A stretch of DNA of 64,000 bases, taken from the NCBI GenBank assembly GCA_963682175.1, contig OY821775.1, positions 32,362,053 to 32,426,052 of the forward strand. Direction: 5' to 3'. This DNA is from Triglochin maritima. Lineage: Eukaryota; Streptophyta; Magnoliopsida; Alismatales; Juncaginaceae. Below are positions 53,776-64,000 of the stretch, piece by piece; within the stretch, counting starts at the first letter, position 1; the number at the start of each line of letters is the position of its first letter. The notes below the pieces were generated by a model, which was given only the letters and a program-made list of their open reading frames with translations, was not told the origin of the DNA and did not search any database. The translations under genes were made by a program, and so were the position numbers.

Positions 53776-55743
53776 TCAGTTAGGATTTACAACAGGTGCG
53801 GTATCTAGTACGACAAAATCCACTGGGTAAATGAAGTCACCAACCTTGATCAAAACATCCTCTACTATACCTCTTGGTTTCTTAATAGAACAATCAGCAA
53901 ATTGAAGGGTTGTCTTAGAGGGTTTTAGTGGACCAAGGTTCATTTGCTCATAGACAGAGTACGGGAGTAGGTTAACACTAGCACCAAGGTCTAGAAGGAC
54001 TTTGTTGATAAAAGTATCTCCTATTGCACATGAAATTGTGGGACATCCAAGATCCTTATATTTTATAGGAGATGTGTTGGACAAAATAGAACTTATGTTT
54101 GCAGTTAAGAATGCCTTCTTTGGTACGTTCGTTTTTCTCTTTTTAGTGCACAAATCTTTTAAGAATTTAGCATAAGCAGGTATTTGTTGAATCATGTCTA
54201 AGAGTGGAATGTTCACCTTAACTTGCTTAAATACTTCCAAGATTTTCTCTATTTGTGCACTTGAGTTCTTTTTGAGTCTATTGGGGAATGGGGCTTTAGG
54301 AACATAGACTCGCTCAGGTTCAGGTTGAGCTATAGGTTCAGGTTGAGTAGGTGGGTTGGGCGTTTCAGATTGGACGTCGGGTGTAATGGTTAGGTCATAT
54401 GTGGTAGTTTGATGGCTAGATTGATTAGACGTTCTAGGATTTACCACATTGTTATCAACTTGTCTTCCGGACCGTAATGATACTACAACATTTATTTGTT
54501 GGAACGGTCCTTCCTCATTAACCATTTGAACCGGTCTAGGGTTGTTATTTCGTGAAGGTGCTTGATAAGATTGATATGAATTATTAGATCTTGGGTTCAC
54601 CTCAGGTTGACTTGGAAACCGACCCTTTTCTCTTTCACCTACTATTTGTGCTAGTTGGCTGACTTGTGTCTCTAGCCTTTGGAAGGTCTGGTTGGTTGTT
54701 TGTATAAAGGTTTTCATCAAATTTTCCAAGCTTGTCAACCTAACCTCATGATCGTTATTGTTACTAAACCCAGATGTTGTATTATTTTGGTTATACGGGT
54801 TTGGTTGTTGTCTAGGAGGTTGCCCTTGTTGGCTTGATGAGAAGTTGGAATTATTACGCCAACCCGAGTTATAGGTTGATGCGTATGGGTCTTTTCTAGC
54901 ATGGTTATACATGACGTTAACTTGGTCCCATTCCGCACAATCCTCCATTACATGACCAGTCTGACCACATCTAGAGCATGGGATAGTCGAGGCTTGATTC
55001 ACTCGGTTTTGGGTTTGTAGCTCTAAACTTTCCATTCTGCGCATAAGGGTAGCTAGTTTTGATTCAGCCGCTATGTTGGCATCTACAGCTAAGACACCTG
55101 GTTTGGGTTGACTTGCTATTCTAGATCCAATACTCGGGTTAAGTGGTGTTCTAGCATTGTCCCATTGCGTACTGTTTTCAGCTAATTCCTCAAGGAAAGT
55201 CCAGGCATCATTTTCATTTTTCGACATAAAGTTCCCTTGGCTTAGGGATTCTACCATAACCCTAGATGTGGGTGTCAATCCCTCATAAATAATTTGGCAT
55301 AATTGCCATCTTGGAATTCCATGATGAGGGCATTGGGTCAGAACACTTTTGAATCTTTCTAGATAGGAATAGAACGGCTCGCTCTCAGACTGAACGAATG
55401 CAACAATTTCATTCATAATCCTCATAGTCTTATGGTTGGGAAAATATTTTTTCAGGAATACTTGAACAAACTCAGCCCAACTCCTAATAGATCTTTCGGC
55501 TAGACTATATAGCCATTTCTTAGCGTCGTCCTTCAGTGCCAGAGGCACGAATTTCAGACGCACTGCCTCCTCAGGGATATGCTGGTATTGCATAAGAGAG
55601 CAGATTTCCTCAAATTCTCTAAGGAAGAGATATGGGTCTTCCCTAGAGGTGAACTTAGGCAATATACTCATGTATTGTGCCTTAAGTTCGAAGTCGCGAC
55701 CCGGGATGGTGGGCATAACGATGCACGATGGCTGAGTAGCCAT
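53776..55743 (-). CDS. Athila-type gag-protease polyprotein, truncated
   Basis: 655 residues, uninterrupted. Retrotrans_gag (capsid) spans about residues 30-195 (LPKFTSREDPYLFLREFEEI; WLYSLAERSIRSWAEFVQVF; LTQCPHHGIP). A perfect CCHC knuckle, CSRCGQTGHVMEDC, is at 256-269, followed by YNSGWRNNSNF and a Gln/Asn/Pro-rich linker. QVSQLAQIVGEREKGRFPSQ is at about 360-379 and SLRSGRQVDNN at 422-432. A protease domain begins near 540, with LLDLGASVNLLPYSVYEQ at 583-600. DLGAS in place of DTG/DSG is usual in Athila-type proteases. The frame stops in the protease C-terminus (VVNPN), and the homology continues in another frame to about 53,471. An upstream frame (55,949 down to about 55,740) may be an additional gag N-terminus separated by a frameshift. 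The product could still assemble and package RNA. Confidence 0.85.
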   Translation of the reverse strand: MATQPSCIVMPTIPGRDFELKAQYMSILPKFTSREDPYLFLREFEEICSLMQYQHIPEEAVRLKFVPLALKDDAKKWLYSLAERSIRSWAEFVQVFLKKYFPNHKTMRIMNEIVAFVQSESEPFYSYLERFKSVLTQCPHHGIPRWQLCQIIYEGLTPTSRVMVESLSQGNFMSKNENDAWTFLEELAENSTQWDNARTPLNPSIGSRIASQPKPGVLAVDANIAAESKLATLMRRMESLELQTQNRVNQASTIPCSRCGQTGHVMEDCAEWDQVNVMYNHARKDPYASTYNSGWRNNSNFSSSQQGQPPRQQPNPYNQNNTTSGFSNNNDHEVRLTSLENLMKTFIQTTNQTFQRLETQVSQLAQIVGEREKGRFPSQPEVNPRSNNSYQSYQAPSRNNNPRPVQMVNEEGPFQQINVVVSLRSGRQVDNNVVNPRTSNQSSHQTTTYDLTITPDVQSETPNPPTQPEPIAQPEPERVYVPKAPFPNRLKKNSSAQIEKILEVFKQVKVNIPLLDMIQQIPAYAKFLKDLCTKKRKTNVPKKAFLTANISSILSNTSPIKYKDLGCPTISCAIGDTFINKVLLDLGASVNLLPYSVYEQMNLGPLKPSKTTLQFADCSIKKPRGIVEDVLIKVGDFIYPVDFVVLDTAPVVNPN

Positions 55744-57235
55744 CGCTGGATAGCATCGATCCCTAGAGTTATGGGTTGCACAACAGGTGGGTCCACTACG
55801 TTCTCACCCATTGGATCTGGGTGAGGTGGTGCAACAGGTGGATTGGGGCTAAGTTCCAGACTGGAATCTAGATGAACTCGTGAGAGTCGATTACTCAAGT
55901 CCTGAATCCAAATCTGAGTGCACCGGGTTGAATCAATTTTTGAATTCAAATTCGAAATTTAAATTCCAAATTTAATTTCAAGAATTAATTACAATTTTTT
56001 TTTAATTTTCGTTTTTTTATGTTTTTTTTTCAAAAGGGAAACAAACAATAGAATGGGGCAAGATGAGAAAGGAATCCTAATCTAGAGAATTTAGGTGAGA
56101 AGAGAAAGAAGACTCAGATGAGAAGGGAAACCTAACTCTAAAGATAGAAAGAGGGTTGGTCAGAAAATTCCTAAGAAAGCACGGTTCAAACAATCCTAGA
56201 CCTAGTGTCGCTTAGATCTAGACGACTCCTAACTGGTTGAGTCGAATTGATTCGCTTGATTCACCTCCCTCACTAATCAAACCAACTTGGCCAGGCCGTG
56301 TATAGCTAGTGGGGGCGCTTCCGACAGAGTCGGTGCCAATTAGACAACCACTTCGCTTGGAAGACTTACGTCAACACAAAAACACTTTCTAGACACCAAA
56401 TTAAATTCAATCGGCTTCAGGTCATAGCAAGTCAAACCAATTCTTCTCCTTAAATGAGTCCGAGTCCTTAGGGGTCAATGTCTAATTGATTTTAATTTAA
56501 GGCTTGGGTGACACTTTAGGATTGTGATTTGTGGGTCACGGAAGGGTGATGAAATCCCCACCGTATATTTGCCTACGGAGTTGCCCTTAAGATAGTTTAA
56601 CTTAGATCTAGCAAAGATAGCCAAACAATGGTCTTTAATTGGGGCAATTGCAAGGTTGTATGCAAACTAAATTATATGCCTAAATGCAATCGATAAAAAC
56701 CACGATACGTACCTTGACTCCAGCACTCTTCAACAGAAATTGATTTGCAAGAATTTAGCAAGAATAATGCATACACAACACTAGATGATGCATGCACTAA
56801 GGCCTTTCTAATTTTGCCAATTTTAGGTCAGAGTTGAATTATTGCCAATTATGGAATTTTGGCCTAACACATGCAGTTCTACGAAAAGGAAATTATCTGA
56901 AAATAGAAATTACGAGGAAAAAGGCAACAAAAGTTACCTACGCAATGCTCAGTCGGGTTCACCGCCCGCTCTCGAAATTTCAGTAGCTCTACGCGTCCAC
57001 CCAGAGATGAGTCGCGTCCCAGAAAAAGTTGAAGCCCAGAAGCTTCAAGTGAGCGGCGATTCCGTCGTAGTTTGCTCTTGGTATGCGGCGATTCCACCGC
57101 TCGTTTAGCTCAGACTGTGCTCGGATTTCACCGTGCACTCTGTTGTCTCCTGAAACACAAATCCAAATAGTTAGATCGCGCACAAGATAAACAGAATAAA
57201 ATCGAAATCAACAAAAAAACAAAATCTGCGTCGCC
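55744..57235 (-). mobile_element. Leader of the Athila-like element
   Basis: Includes a minus-strand frame up to 55,949 that may be an N-terminal gag extension, a pyrimidine-rich stretch near 56,040-56,150, a region matching 9,410-9,480 (the GGGGATTTCATCACCCTTCC sequence, minus strand), and a donor-like AAG-GTACGT at about 56,707-56,715. 56,940-57,170 is GC-richer and has no counterpart I recognise. Confidence 0.65.
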
Positions 57236-57253
57236 TCCCCGGCAACGGCGCCA
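57236..57253 (-). other. Primer-binding site, tRNA-Asp type
   Basis: Minus-strand TGGCGCCGTTGCCGGGGA, six bases after the LTR end at 57,260. Confidence 0.95.
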
Positions 57254-57259
57254 AAAACT

Positions 57260-58447
57260 TGTTGAGTTTTTTATTTATACCGCAAGTGCACGACGTCAAT
57301 GAAGACGTGGCAAGTACGGGTCGAACACAAGGAGGGAGAGATTTGTTATTTGTGTGATTTCAATTAAGGGAAAGAAGGAGAGAAGAAATAAATTTGGTTT
57401 TGAGATTTTTGGGTTTTAATTATTTAAAGCAAGAAACAAGAACAATTGAAACTAAAGCAAGAACAAAGAAGTGGATTCCGTTGGGTGGAGGTTTAGATTT
57501 AAGGTTTAGATTAAAGAATTCAGAAATTTATAATAAATCATATTAGTTATAAAGCATTACATGATAAATGATTTAACATAAACTCAAGTAATCAAAATAT
57601 ACTAACACGAAATTAAAATAATAATATTCATTCATCTTCTCTTCACCCTAAATCCGTCACCTCCACCCTTTGGAAGGAGTTAGAAACTCATAGAGGGAGG
57701 AAGAAGGGGTCATTGAGACATTACAAAAGAAAACTAAAAGTAAGAAATAAAAGACAGAATTTTATTAATGAAAAGAAGAATACAAAACTAAGATTAAGAA
57801 TAAAAATTACAACCAAAGACTAAGGACCCTTCTAACATCATTCTCGGGTCTATTTATAGTTGCTACAAGGGATCTAGGTATCATATTGGAAAGTACACGT
57901 GTCCAGACACGACTGGACGAAATTGGGAGACGCGGATCGACGCTTGGGCGGCGGAAACGCCGCACAATCTGATCTGATTTTGTCCGGATTTTGGTTGAAT
58001 GTTTATGGTATGATTTGATCCTTCTTTGCGCGTCTGGATTGATTCTTTCCATTCTTTTGAGCTCCGGATTAATTCCTTTATGTATTTGGAGATTTACATT
58101 GATTTTTCTTTAAGGTTTTCTCCATAATAACTCGTGAATTGCAATTAGGTCCTTGACTTTTTGCAATTAAGTCTCCGGCCACTTTTGTGCTTAAGTCCTT
58201 GTTCTTTTTGTAATTAGGACTTGAATGCTTTTTTGCTTGGATACATTTCCATTCGTACCCGATAATCTTGAGCTTGGTCTTTATGATAGAAATGAGTCTT
58301 TTGCACGCGTTTATGCTCGGGATGTGGGTAATTTGCATTCAGGTCCCTGTATTCTGTAAACAAGACTAAACACATACCTTAGTAGCATTTATTGATATAA
58401 AAGTGATCTAAATGAAAGACATATGATGCAATGTATGCAATGCATCA
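57260..58447 (-). repeat. 5' LTR of the Athila-like element
   Basis: 1,188 bp, starting TGATGCATTGC at 58,447 and ending CTCAACA at 57,260 on the minus strand. Contains one GGCGGAAACGCCGC hairpin (about 57,950) where the 3' LTR has two. Confidence 0.93.
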
Positions 58448-58452
58448 GTCTC

Positions 58453-59032
58453 ATATCTTAGGATTCAAAGACACAATGAAACATTAATGACACAAACACA
58501 ATTCCATAATGTTTCATTTGTTAGGTTAATTCAATATATGAAAGAAACATTTTCTATTTCATATACTCATGTTGATAAATATTTGTAGAGCTACAATATC
58601 TCTTTTAACCAATACGACAATCTTAACCCAGTAATCAATGTCCCATGCTAATTACCATAATTGTGAATTACTTTTGATTTATGTAAACAATTATTTTTTA
58701 GAGCCCTACGGTTAAGGACCAAGAGCCTCTTCCTTAACACTTCCAAAACAAGAATACATTAATTAAGGAACAAAATGTTTAATACATTCAATTCATAATA
58801 AAAGTTATTTAAAAGTAAAACTTTTAGAACACATTCCTTTCAATATTTGCTATGTTTGGAGCATCTTTTCAGATTGTCATTCTTTTTTATGTTCGTTACA
58901 TCATCCAGTTCTAGAGATATGTAATGACATCACGTACATTTATTTTGAAAAAAATTTAAAATTGAAAACACGACCTTTTACCTATTCGTGAGAACCTTTT
59001 TAATCTTGTTAAATAATATTGAATTCAGTTAA
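58453..59032. other. AT-rich flank, no gene identified
   Basis: Continuation of the sequence interrupted by the insertion at 50,690. Nothing further assignable. Confidence 0.5.
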
Positions 59033-60000
59033 TGTGAGAACCCAAACTTTTAGGAATTTAATCAAGACTAATTGGTTTCTTGTGTGGTTTTAGGGGAAGG
59101 AAGGGGGTGGATGCAATTTTCCGATGCCTCCATGTGTCTTGGCATGTGTGGATGGGAGAATGGCGGTGGAGTTGGATGGCTATTTAAGGTGAATGGAGTG
59201 TTCGAAGTGGAGTTTGGGTTGATGAAAGAAGTTGTGTTGTTGGTTAAAAATGTGATAGGAGAAAAAGTGTGAGAAAGAAGTTTGTGAAGAGAGCAATTTT
59301 GCCGAAGAGGAGTATTGAGAGGGAAGAATCAAAAGATGAAGTGAGTTGAGAGAAGATGGAATTTTGAGAAGAAATCAGAGAAGAATAGATGGAGATTTTG
59401 AGGCAAGTACTGATTCGTTATTCTTCAGTTTCATATTATGTTTGTCTATCTTGATATTCGTAGTTGCATGTATGCTGATTATCGATATTGAATTCATTGA
59501 TATGCATATGATTTTATGGTGGGGTTTTGGTCGACATGTCCTGTGACTGTATGTATGTTTCTGACTGAGCCACTTAGGAAAGAGCTACCTAGAGGGCCGC
59601 GTGGAGCCACTCGAGAGAGGAAAGGGTTGGCTGTCGTTAGTGTGGAGCTACCAAATGTGCGTATGACTGACTGATAGATTCAGAAGCAGGATGTGGTCGA
59701 ATCCGAATGGGGGTCCCAGATTGTTATGCAAGCATTTTATTTGTGATGCATGTCTCTTGATTGTGTTTATTGACTTAATGTCATATTCTGTATTATTTTC
59801 CACATGATTCTGATTCTGATTGATTGACGGTTGGAACTTGCGGGCTGTCGAGCTCACTAATATTGATTATATTTTTCAGATTAGTTATGAGCCTATCAGA
59901 TGGATTAAATATCAGAGTACGCAGCAGTTAGAGTCGTGGATCGTATCTCAGCGCACCGGGTTCGGGCGGGTAAGTACTTGTCCGGGCTCAGGGTGTTACA
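59033..60000 (+). repeat. LTR A of a chromovirus-type family
   Basis: Starts TGTGAGAACCC and ends GGGTGTTACA at 60,000 (968 bp), followed after two bases by an initiator-tRNA-Met primer site. Near-identical in sequence to LTR B (60,420-61,399). Short frames inside are not genes. Confidence 0.88.
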
Positions 60001-60419
60001 AATGGTATCAGAGCATTACGATCTTCGGAGTAGTCGGAATCGGATTTGAAATAGAAAATTTTGATTGGATTGAAATTTGAGAATTTGGATTTAGAAGTAT
60101 CGACTATTGATTTGAAAATGAATTTAGAGTTATTCGGACTTGGGTTCAAAATGTGAAGTTCGACTTGATTGGATTTGCTATCCAAATTACGAATAAATAG
60201 TTGGAGATGAATTTTAGAATTAATGAAAGTTAGATTAAAAATTATGTTTTGATTTGGAACAAATTGAATTTTAAATTGAGAATTAATCTTGACATAATTG
60301 GATTTGGATCAAACTATTTTAGATGTGTGTGAGTTTATTTTAATATGGATATCCGAATTTCTAATGAGATGATATTAAATTCAAATTTAAAGGATGAAAT
60401 TTCTTTAAGGATGGTGGAT
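60001..60419 (+). mobile_element. 419-bp interior between LTR A and LTR B
   Basis: Begins with the primer site TGGTATCAGAGC (60,003-60,014) and ends with GATGAAATTTCTTTAAGGAT then GGTGGATT, the conserved 3' end of chromovirus (Del/Tekay-type) interiors. All coding sequence is absent. Confidence 0.88.
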
Positions 60420-61399
60420 TGTGAGAACCTAAACCTTTTAGGAATTTAATCAAGACTAATTGGTTGCTTGTTTGGTTTTAGGAGAAGGAAGGGGGTGGAT
60501 GCAATTTTCCCATGCCTTTCCAGTGCCATGTGTGCCATGTGTGGATGGGAGAATGGCGGTGGAGTTGGATGGATATTTAAGGTGAATGGAGTGTTCGAAG
60601 TGGAGTTTGGGTTGATGAAAGAAGTTGTGTTGTTGGTTAAAAACGTGATAGGAGAAAAAGTGTGAGAAAGAAGTTTGTGAGTTTGTGAAGAGAGGAATTT
60701 TGCTGAAGAGGAGTATTGAGAAGGAAGAATCAAAAGATGAAGTGAGTTGAGAGAAGATGGAATTTTGAGAAGAAATCAGAGAAGAAAAAGATGGAGATTT
60801 TGAGGCAAGTGCTGATTCGTTATTCTTAAGTTTCATATTATGTTTGTCTCTCTTGATATTCGTAGTTGCATGTATGCTGATTATCGATATTGAATTTATT
60901 GATATGCATATGATTTTATGGTGGGGTTTTCGTTGACATGTCCTGTGACTGTATGTATGTTTCTGACTGAGCCACTTAGGAAAGAGCTACCTAGCGGGTC
61001 GCGTGGAGCCACTCGAGAGAGGAAAGGGTTGGCTGTCGTTAGTGTGGAGCTACAAAATGTGCGTATGACTGACTGATAGATTCAGAAGCAGGATGTGGTC
61101 GAATCCGAATGGGGTCCCAGATTGTTATGCATGCATTTTATTTGTGATGCATGTCTCTTGATTGTGTTTATTGACTTAATGTCATATTCTGTATTATTTT
61201 CCACATGATTATGATTCTGATTGATTGACGGTTGGAACTTGCGGGCTGTCGAGCTCACTAATTAATTATATTTTTCAGATTAGTTATGAACCTATCAGAT
61301 GGATTAAATATCAGAGTACGCAGCGGTTAGAGTCGTGGATCGTATCTCAACGCACCGGGTTCGGGCAGGTAAGTACTTGTCCGGGCTCAGGGTGTTACA
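60420..61399 (+). repeat. LTR B of the chromovirus-type family
   Basis: 980 bp, same ends as LTR A. Followed by a primer site at 61,402-61,413. Confidence 0.9.
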
Positions 61400-61818
61400 A
61401 ATGGTATCAGAGCATTACGGTCTTCGGAGTAGTCAGAATCAGATTTGAAATAGAAAATTTTGATTGGATTGAAATTTGAGAACTTGGATTTAGAAGTATC
61501 GACTATTGATTTGAATATGAATTTAGAGTTATTCGGACTTGGGTTCAAAATGTGAAGTTCGACTTTATTGGATTTGCTATCCAAATTACGAATAAATAGT
61601 TGGAGATGAATTTTAGAATTAATGAAAGTTGGATTAAAAATTATGTTTTGATTTGGAACAAATTGAATTTTAAATTGAGAATTAATCTTGACATAATTGG
61701 ATTTGGATCAAACTGTTTTAGATGTGTGAGAGTTTATTTTAATATGGATATCTGAATTTCTAATGAGATGATATTAAATTCAAATTTCGAGGACGAAATT
61801 TCTTTAAGGATGGTGGAT
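61400..61818 (+). mobile_element. 419-bp interior between LTR B and LTR C
   Basis: Same length and nearly the same sequence as 60,001-60,419. It retains the canonical TTTCGAGGACGAAATTTCTT near its end, which the first copy has lost in part. Confidence 0.9.
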
Positions 61819-64000
61819 TGTGAGAACCCAAACCTTTTAGGAATTTAATCAAGACTAAGTGGTTGCTTGTGTGGTTTTAGGAGAAGGAAGGGGGTGGATG
61901 AAATTTTCCCATGCCTTTCCATGTGTCTTGGCATGTGTGGATGGGCGAATGGGGGTGGAGTTGTGATAGACATCATATCATGCATATATTTGTGTCTTAT
62001 ATCCTTTATTCTTAGCCTAAGCAATGTTACGTAATGAGTTTTATGTTTAAGTTTCAGGAATAAATAGGTTTGAGAAGGAGAGACTCTAAAAGGACTTAAA
62101 AGCATGAAAAACGACTAAGTTGCAGGACTTATGGTCTGAGATGCAAGAGTGAGGGACCCGAATGCAAAACCAAAGGACCAATGAGCAACACCATAATGAG
62201 GAGTATTTTGGCAATTGGATTTGGGTCGCAAGCCACACAATCGATTAGGTTGCATCAGACATGAAGAAATCAAGCCAGACAACCACACTCTAAAACACAA
62301 CCCGATCCATACCTTATAGGCCGCCAATTGGCGACCCAAGACTGCTGATTGGCAGTCTGTTTTTGTCCATATCCGATAAAACTTCATCGGGTCATGTATT
62401 AGAGTGTTTTATGTTTATTTTTAGTAGTGTATTAGTCCTATATCGGGGAATTGTCCCCGATTGCCTTTTTCTTTGACTATAAATAGAACTCCTCCTCCTC
62501 CCTTGTATCCTACCCATTGCTTGGTGGCATTCTCTCTACTTGGAGTAAAAGCCTTGAAGCAAAAACTCAAGGTGGAGAAGAATGCCACTTGGAATGTGAG
62601 TCATGTAAATAAAATATTTTTTCTTAGTTTCTTTTAATATTGTCTTTTAATTCTTGCATGCTTCTTTAGTTTAATTTCCTTTCACTTAGCTTCTTTAATA
62701 TTTCTTGTTTGCTTAGTTTAATTTCCTTTCATTGGAATGTTTCATTTTGTTAATGTAGTTAGTGTAATGATTAGTGCGTAGTTTCATCACCATTTAGGGG
62801 TGGAGAAATATGTGATGTGATTATGTGATGTATTAGGTGTGTGTTATCTTAATCATTTGAACCTTACATGATTTCCATAACCATCTAATGAGATCTCACT
62901 CTTGTCTTTGATATGCTAATGTTTTTGAATGAAGCTTAGCATATGCTTAGACTAGTTGACCTATTTTATGGGGAATGATGATGTGAGGAAGTGGATGGAA
63001 TTGATAAAGGAAACATGACTTGTGGTTGCATGTACTCTTGTTGCCCTTACCTTGATTAATGTCTTGTATGTTTTAATGATTGTGTAAATCTTATTGTATG
63101 TTTTTATGATTGTGTAAATCTTATTTCACGTGGAGACATAGTGGGGTTTGGTTTTTATGCATGAGTTCATTTAGCTTCATTCCAATTATTGTTTTGTATG
63201 TTTTAATGATATTATATTATCTTATTTCATGTGGAGGCAAAGTTGGATTTATTTTTAGGATATTCATGTACTACATGTTGTGATGATCACAATTGAACAC
63301 ACACACATACATATATTTTCGTAGTCACGTTCTTTCTCTACCCCCTATGGGGTTTAGTTTTATTGATTGTTCATTTCTAGTTTAGTGTAGTGTAACCAAA
63401 CTCTTTCTCTCCTTTGTTTCCAACTCGCCTTCTAACTAACAAAAGTCGACACACCTCCCTGTGGATCGACCTGTATTTTCCACCGCTTCAATGCGACCGT
63501 GCACTTGCGGTTATTTTATAACTGATTCAATCAAGTTGGATGGTTACTTAAGGTGAATGGAGTGTGAGAAGTGGAGTTTGGATTGATGAAAGAAGTTGTG
63601 TTGTTGGTTAAAAATGTGAGAGTAGAAAAGTGTGAGAAAGAAGATTGTGGTTTGTGAAGAAATGAATTTTGCTGAAGAGGAGTATTGAGAGGGAGGAATC
63701 AAAAGTCGAAGTGAGTTGAGAGAAGATGGAATTTTGAGAAGAAATCAGAGAAGAAAAAGATAGAGATTTTGAGGCAAATACTGATTCGTTATTCTTCAGT
63801 TTCATATCATGTCTGTATGTCTTGATATTCGTAGTTGCATGTATACTGAGTATCAATACTGAATTCATTAATATGCATATGATTGTATGGTGGTGTTTCG
63901 GTCGACATGTCTTGTGGTTGTATGTATGTTTCTGACTGAGTCACTTAGGAAAGAGCTACCTAGTAGGCAGCGTGGAGCCACCCGAGAGATGAAAGGGTTG
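61819..64000 (+). repeat. LTR C, split by a solo LTR and cut by window end
   Basis: Bases 61,819-61,963 and 63,539-64,000 together match the first ~600 bp of LTR A and LTR B. The interruption is the insertion at 61,964-63,533. The remaining ~370 bp of LTR C lie beyond the window. Confidence 0.88.
61964..63533 (+). repeat. Solo LTR of the Athila-related family with perfect TSD
   Basis: 1,570 bp starting TGATAGACATC and ending TTCAATCA, flanked by AGTTG on both sides (61,959-61,963 and 63,534-63,538). The target reads through in LTR A and B. Contains the decayed palindrome pair near 62,318-62,356 and a TATAAATAG box near 62,478. Solo LTRs arise by recombination between the two LTRs of an element. 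Confidence 0.95.

Larger units (their letters stand above)
50690..58447 (-). mobile_element. Athila-like LTR retrotransposon lacking pol (7.76 kb), perfect TSD
   Basis: LTRs at 58,447-57,260 (5') and 52,285-50,690 (3') on the minus strand, tRNA-Asp primer site at 57,236-57,253, polypurine tract at 52,286-52,301, and the 5-bp duplication GTCTC on both sides (50,685-50,689 and 58,448-58,452). The interior encodes gag and most of the protease (55,743 to about 53,471), then passes directly into the 3' non-coding region: reverse transcriptase, RNase H and integrase are deleted. LTRs are nearly identical apart from two length changes in the 3' LTR, so the insertion is recent. Mobilisation must have used enzymes from another element. 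Confidence 0.93.

Noticed and set aside
54000..54030. DLGAS in place of DTG/DSG in the Athila-like protease as an inactivating mutation
   Set aside because: DLGAS is the common form in Athila-type polyproteins, so it is not evidence of decay.

Overview
The window is nuclear DNA from a flowering plant, most likely a eudicot. It is dominated by LTR retrotransposons of plant-specific types with tRNA-Asp or initiator-tRNA-Met primer sites. It also holds a CACTA transposon, MITEs and exactly one recognisable cellular gene, an intron-containing F-box/kelch gene closely resembling Arabidopsis At1g55270 (SAGL1). I cannot name the species.

Layout. 1-23,666: a patchwork of copies of one non-autonomous, Athila-related Ty3 family (LTRs starting TGATTGACATC, tRNA-Asp primer site). 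Minus-strand copies occupy 1-5,330. A plus-strand 5' half lies at 5,331-7,283, a complete element at 7,284-14,647, and plus-strand 3' parts at 14,648-16,804 and 20,460-23,666. A truncated minus-strand Ty1/copia element (16,805-20,459) separates the last two. 23,667-28,630: poorly recognised sequence carrying a 2.1-kb CACTA element (24,719-26,834, TSD TCA) and a remnant of a second one. 28,631-35,349: palindrome-rich sequence and a Sirevirus-like copia element with two LTRs, its gag interrupted by a 527-bp MITE. 35,350-39,890: the F-box/kelch gene. 39,891-43,395: a 21-bp minisatellite wrapped around two LTR starts. 43,410-50,684: degenerate repeats, GC-rich hairpin arrays, a 21-base G tract and a small fold-back element. 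50,690-58,447: an Athila-like element with perfect 5-bp TSD and a long gag-protease frame but no polymerase. 59,033-64,000: three LTRs of a chromovirus-type family separated by two 419-bp interiors, the third split by a solo LTR with perfect TSD.

The most notable theme is that I find no reverse transcriptase, RNase H or integrase anywhere in 64 kb, although at least four retroelement families are present and some insertions look young. Every element here would need enzymes supplied in trans. The Athila-related family carries a gag-like protein with a zinc-knuckle-like motif but no recognisable capsid, ending in a conserved module I do not recognise (PxGWR ... FxFD ... FxFxV-stop). Around it sit conserved non-coding structures: paired 18-bp palindromes in U3 and leader, a three-hairpin block and a further hairpin in the 3' region, and a duplicated purine tract. 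Together these look like a retroelement specialised for being packaged and copied by another element's machinery. That reading is inference; the sequence features are seen directly.

Almost all frames except the F-box/kelch gene are decayed. Boundaries given for LTR elements rest on TG/CA ends, primer sites, purine tracts, copy-to-copy comparison by eye and target-site duplications where present.
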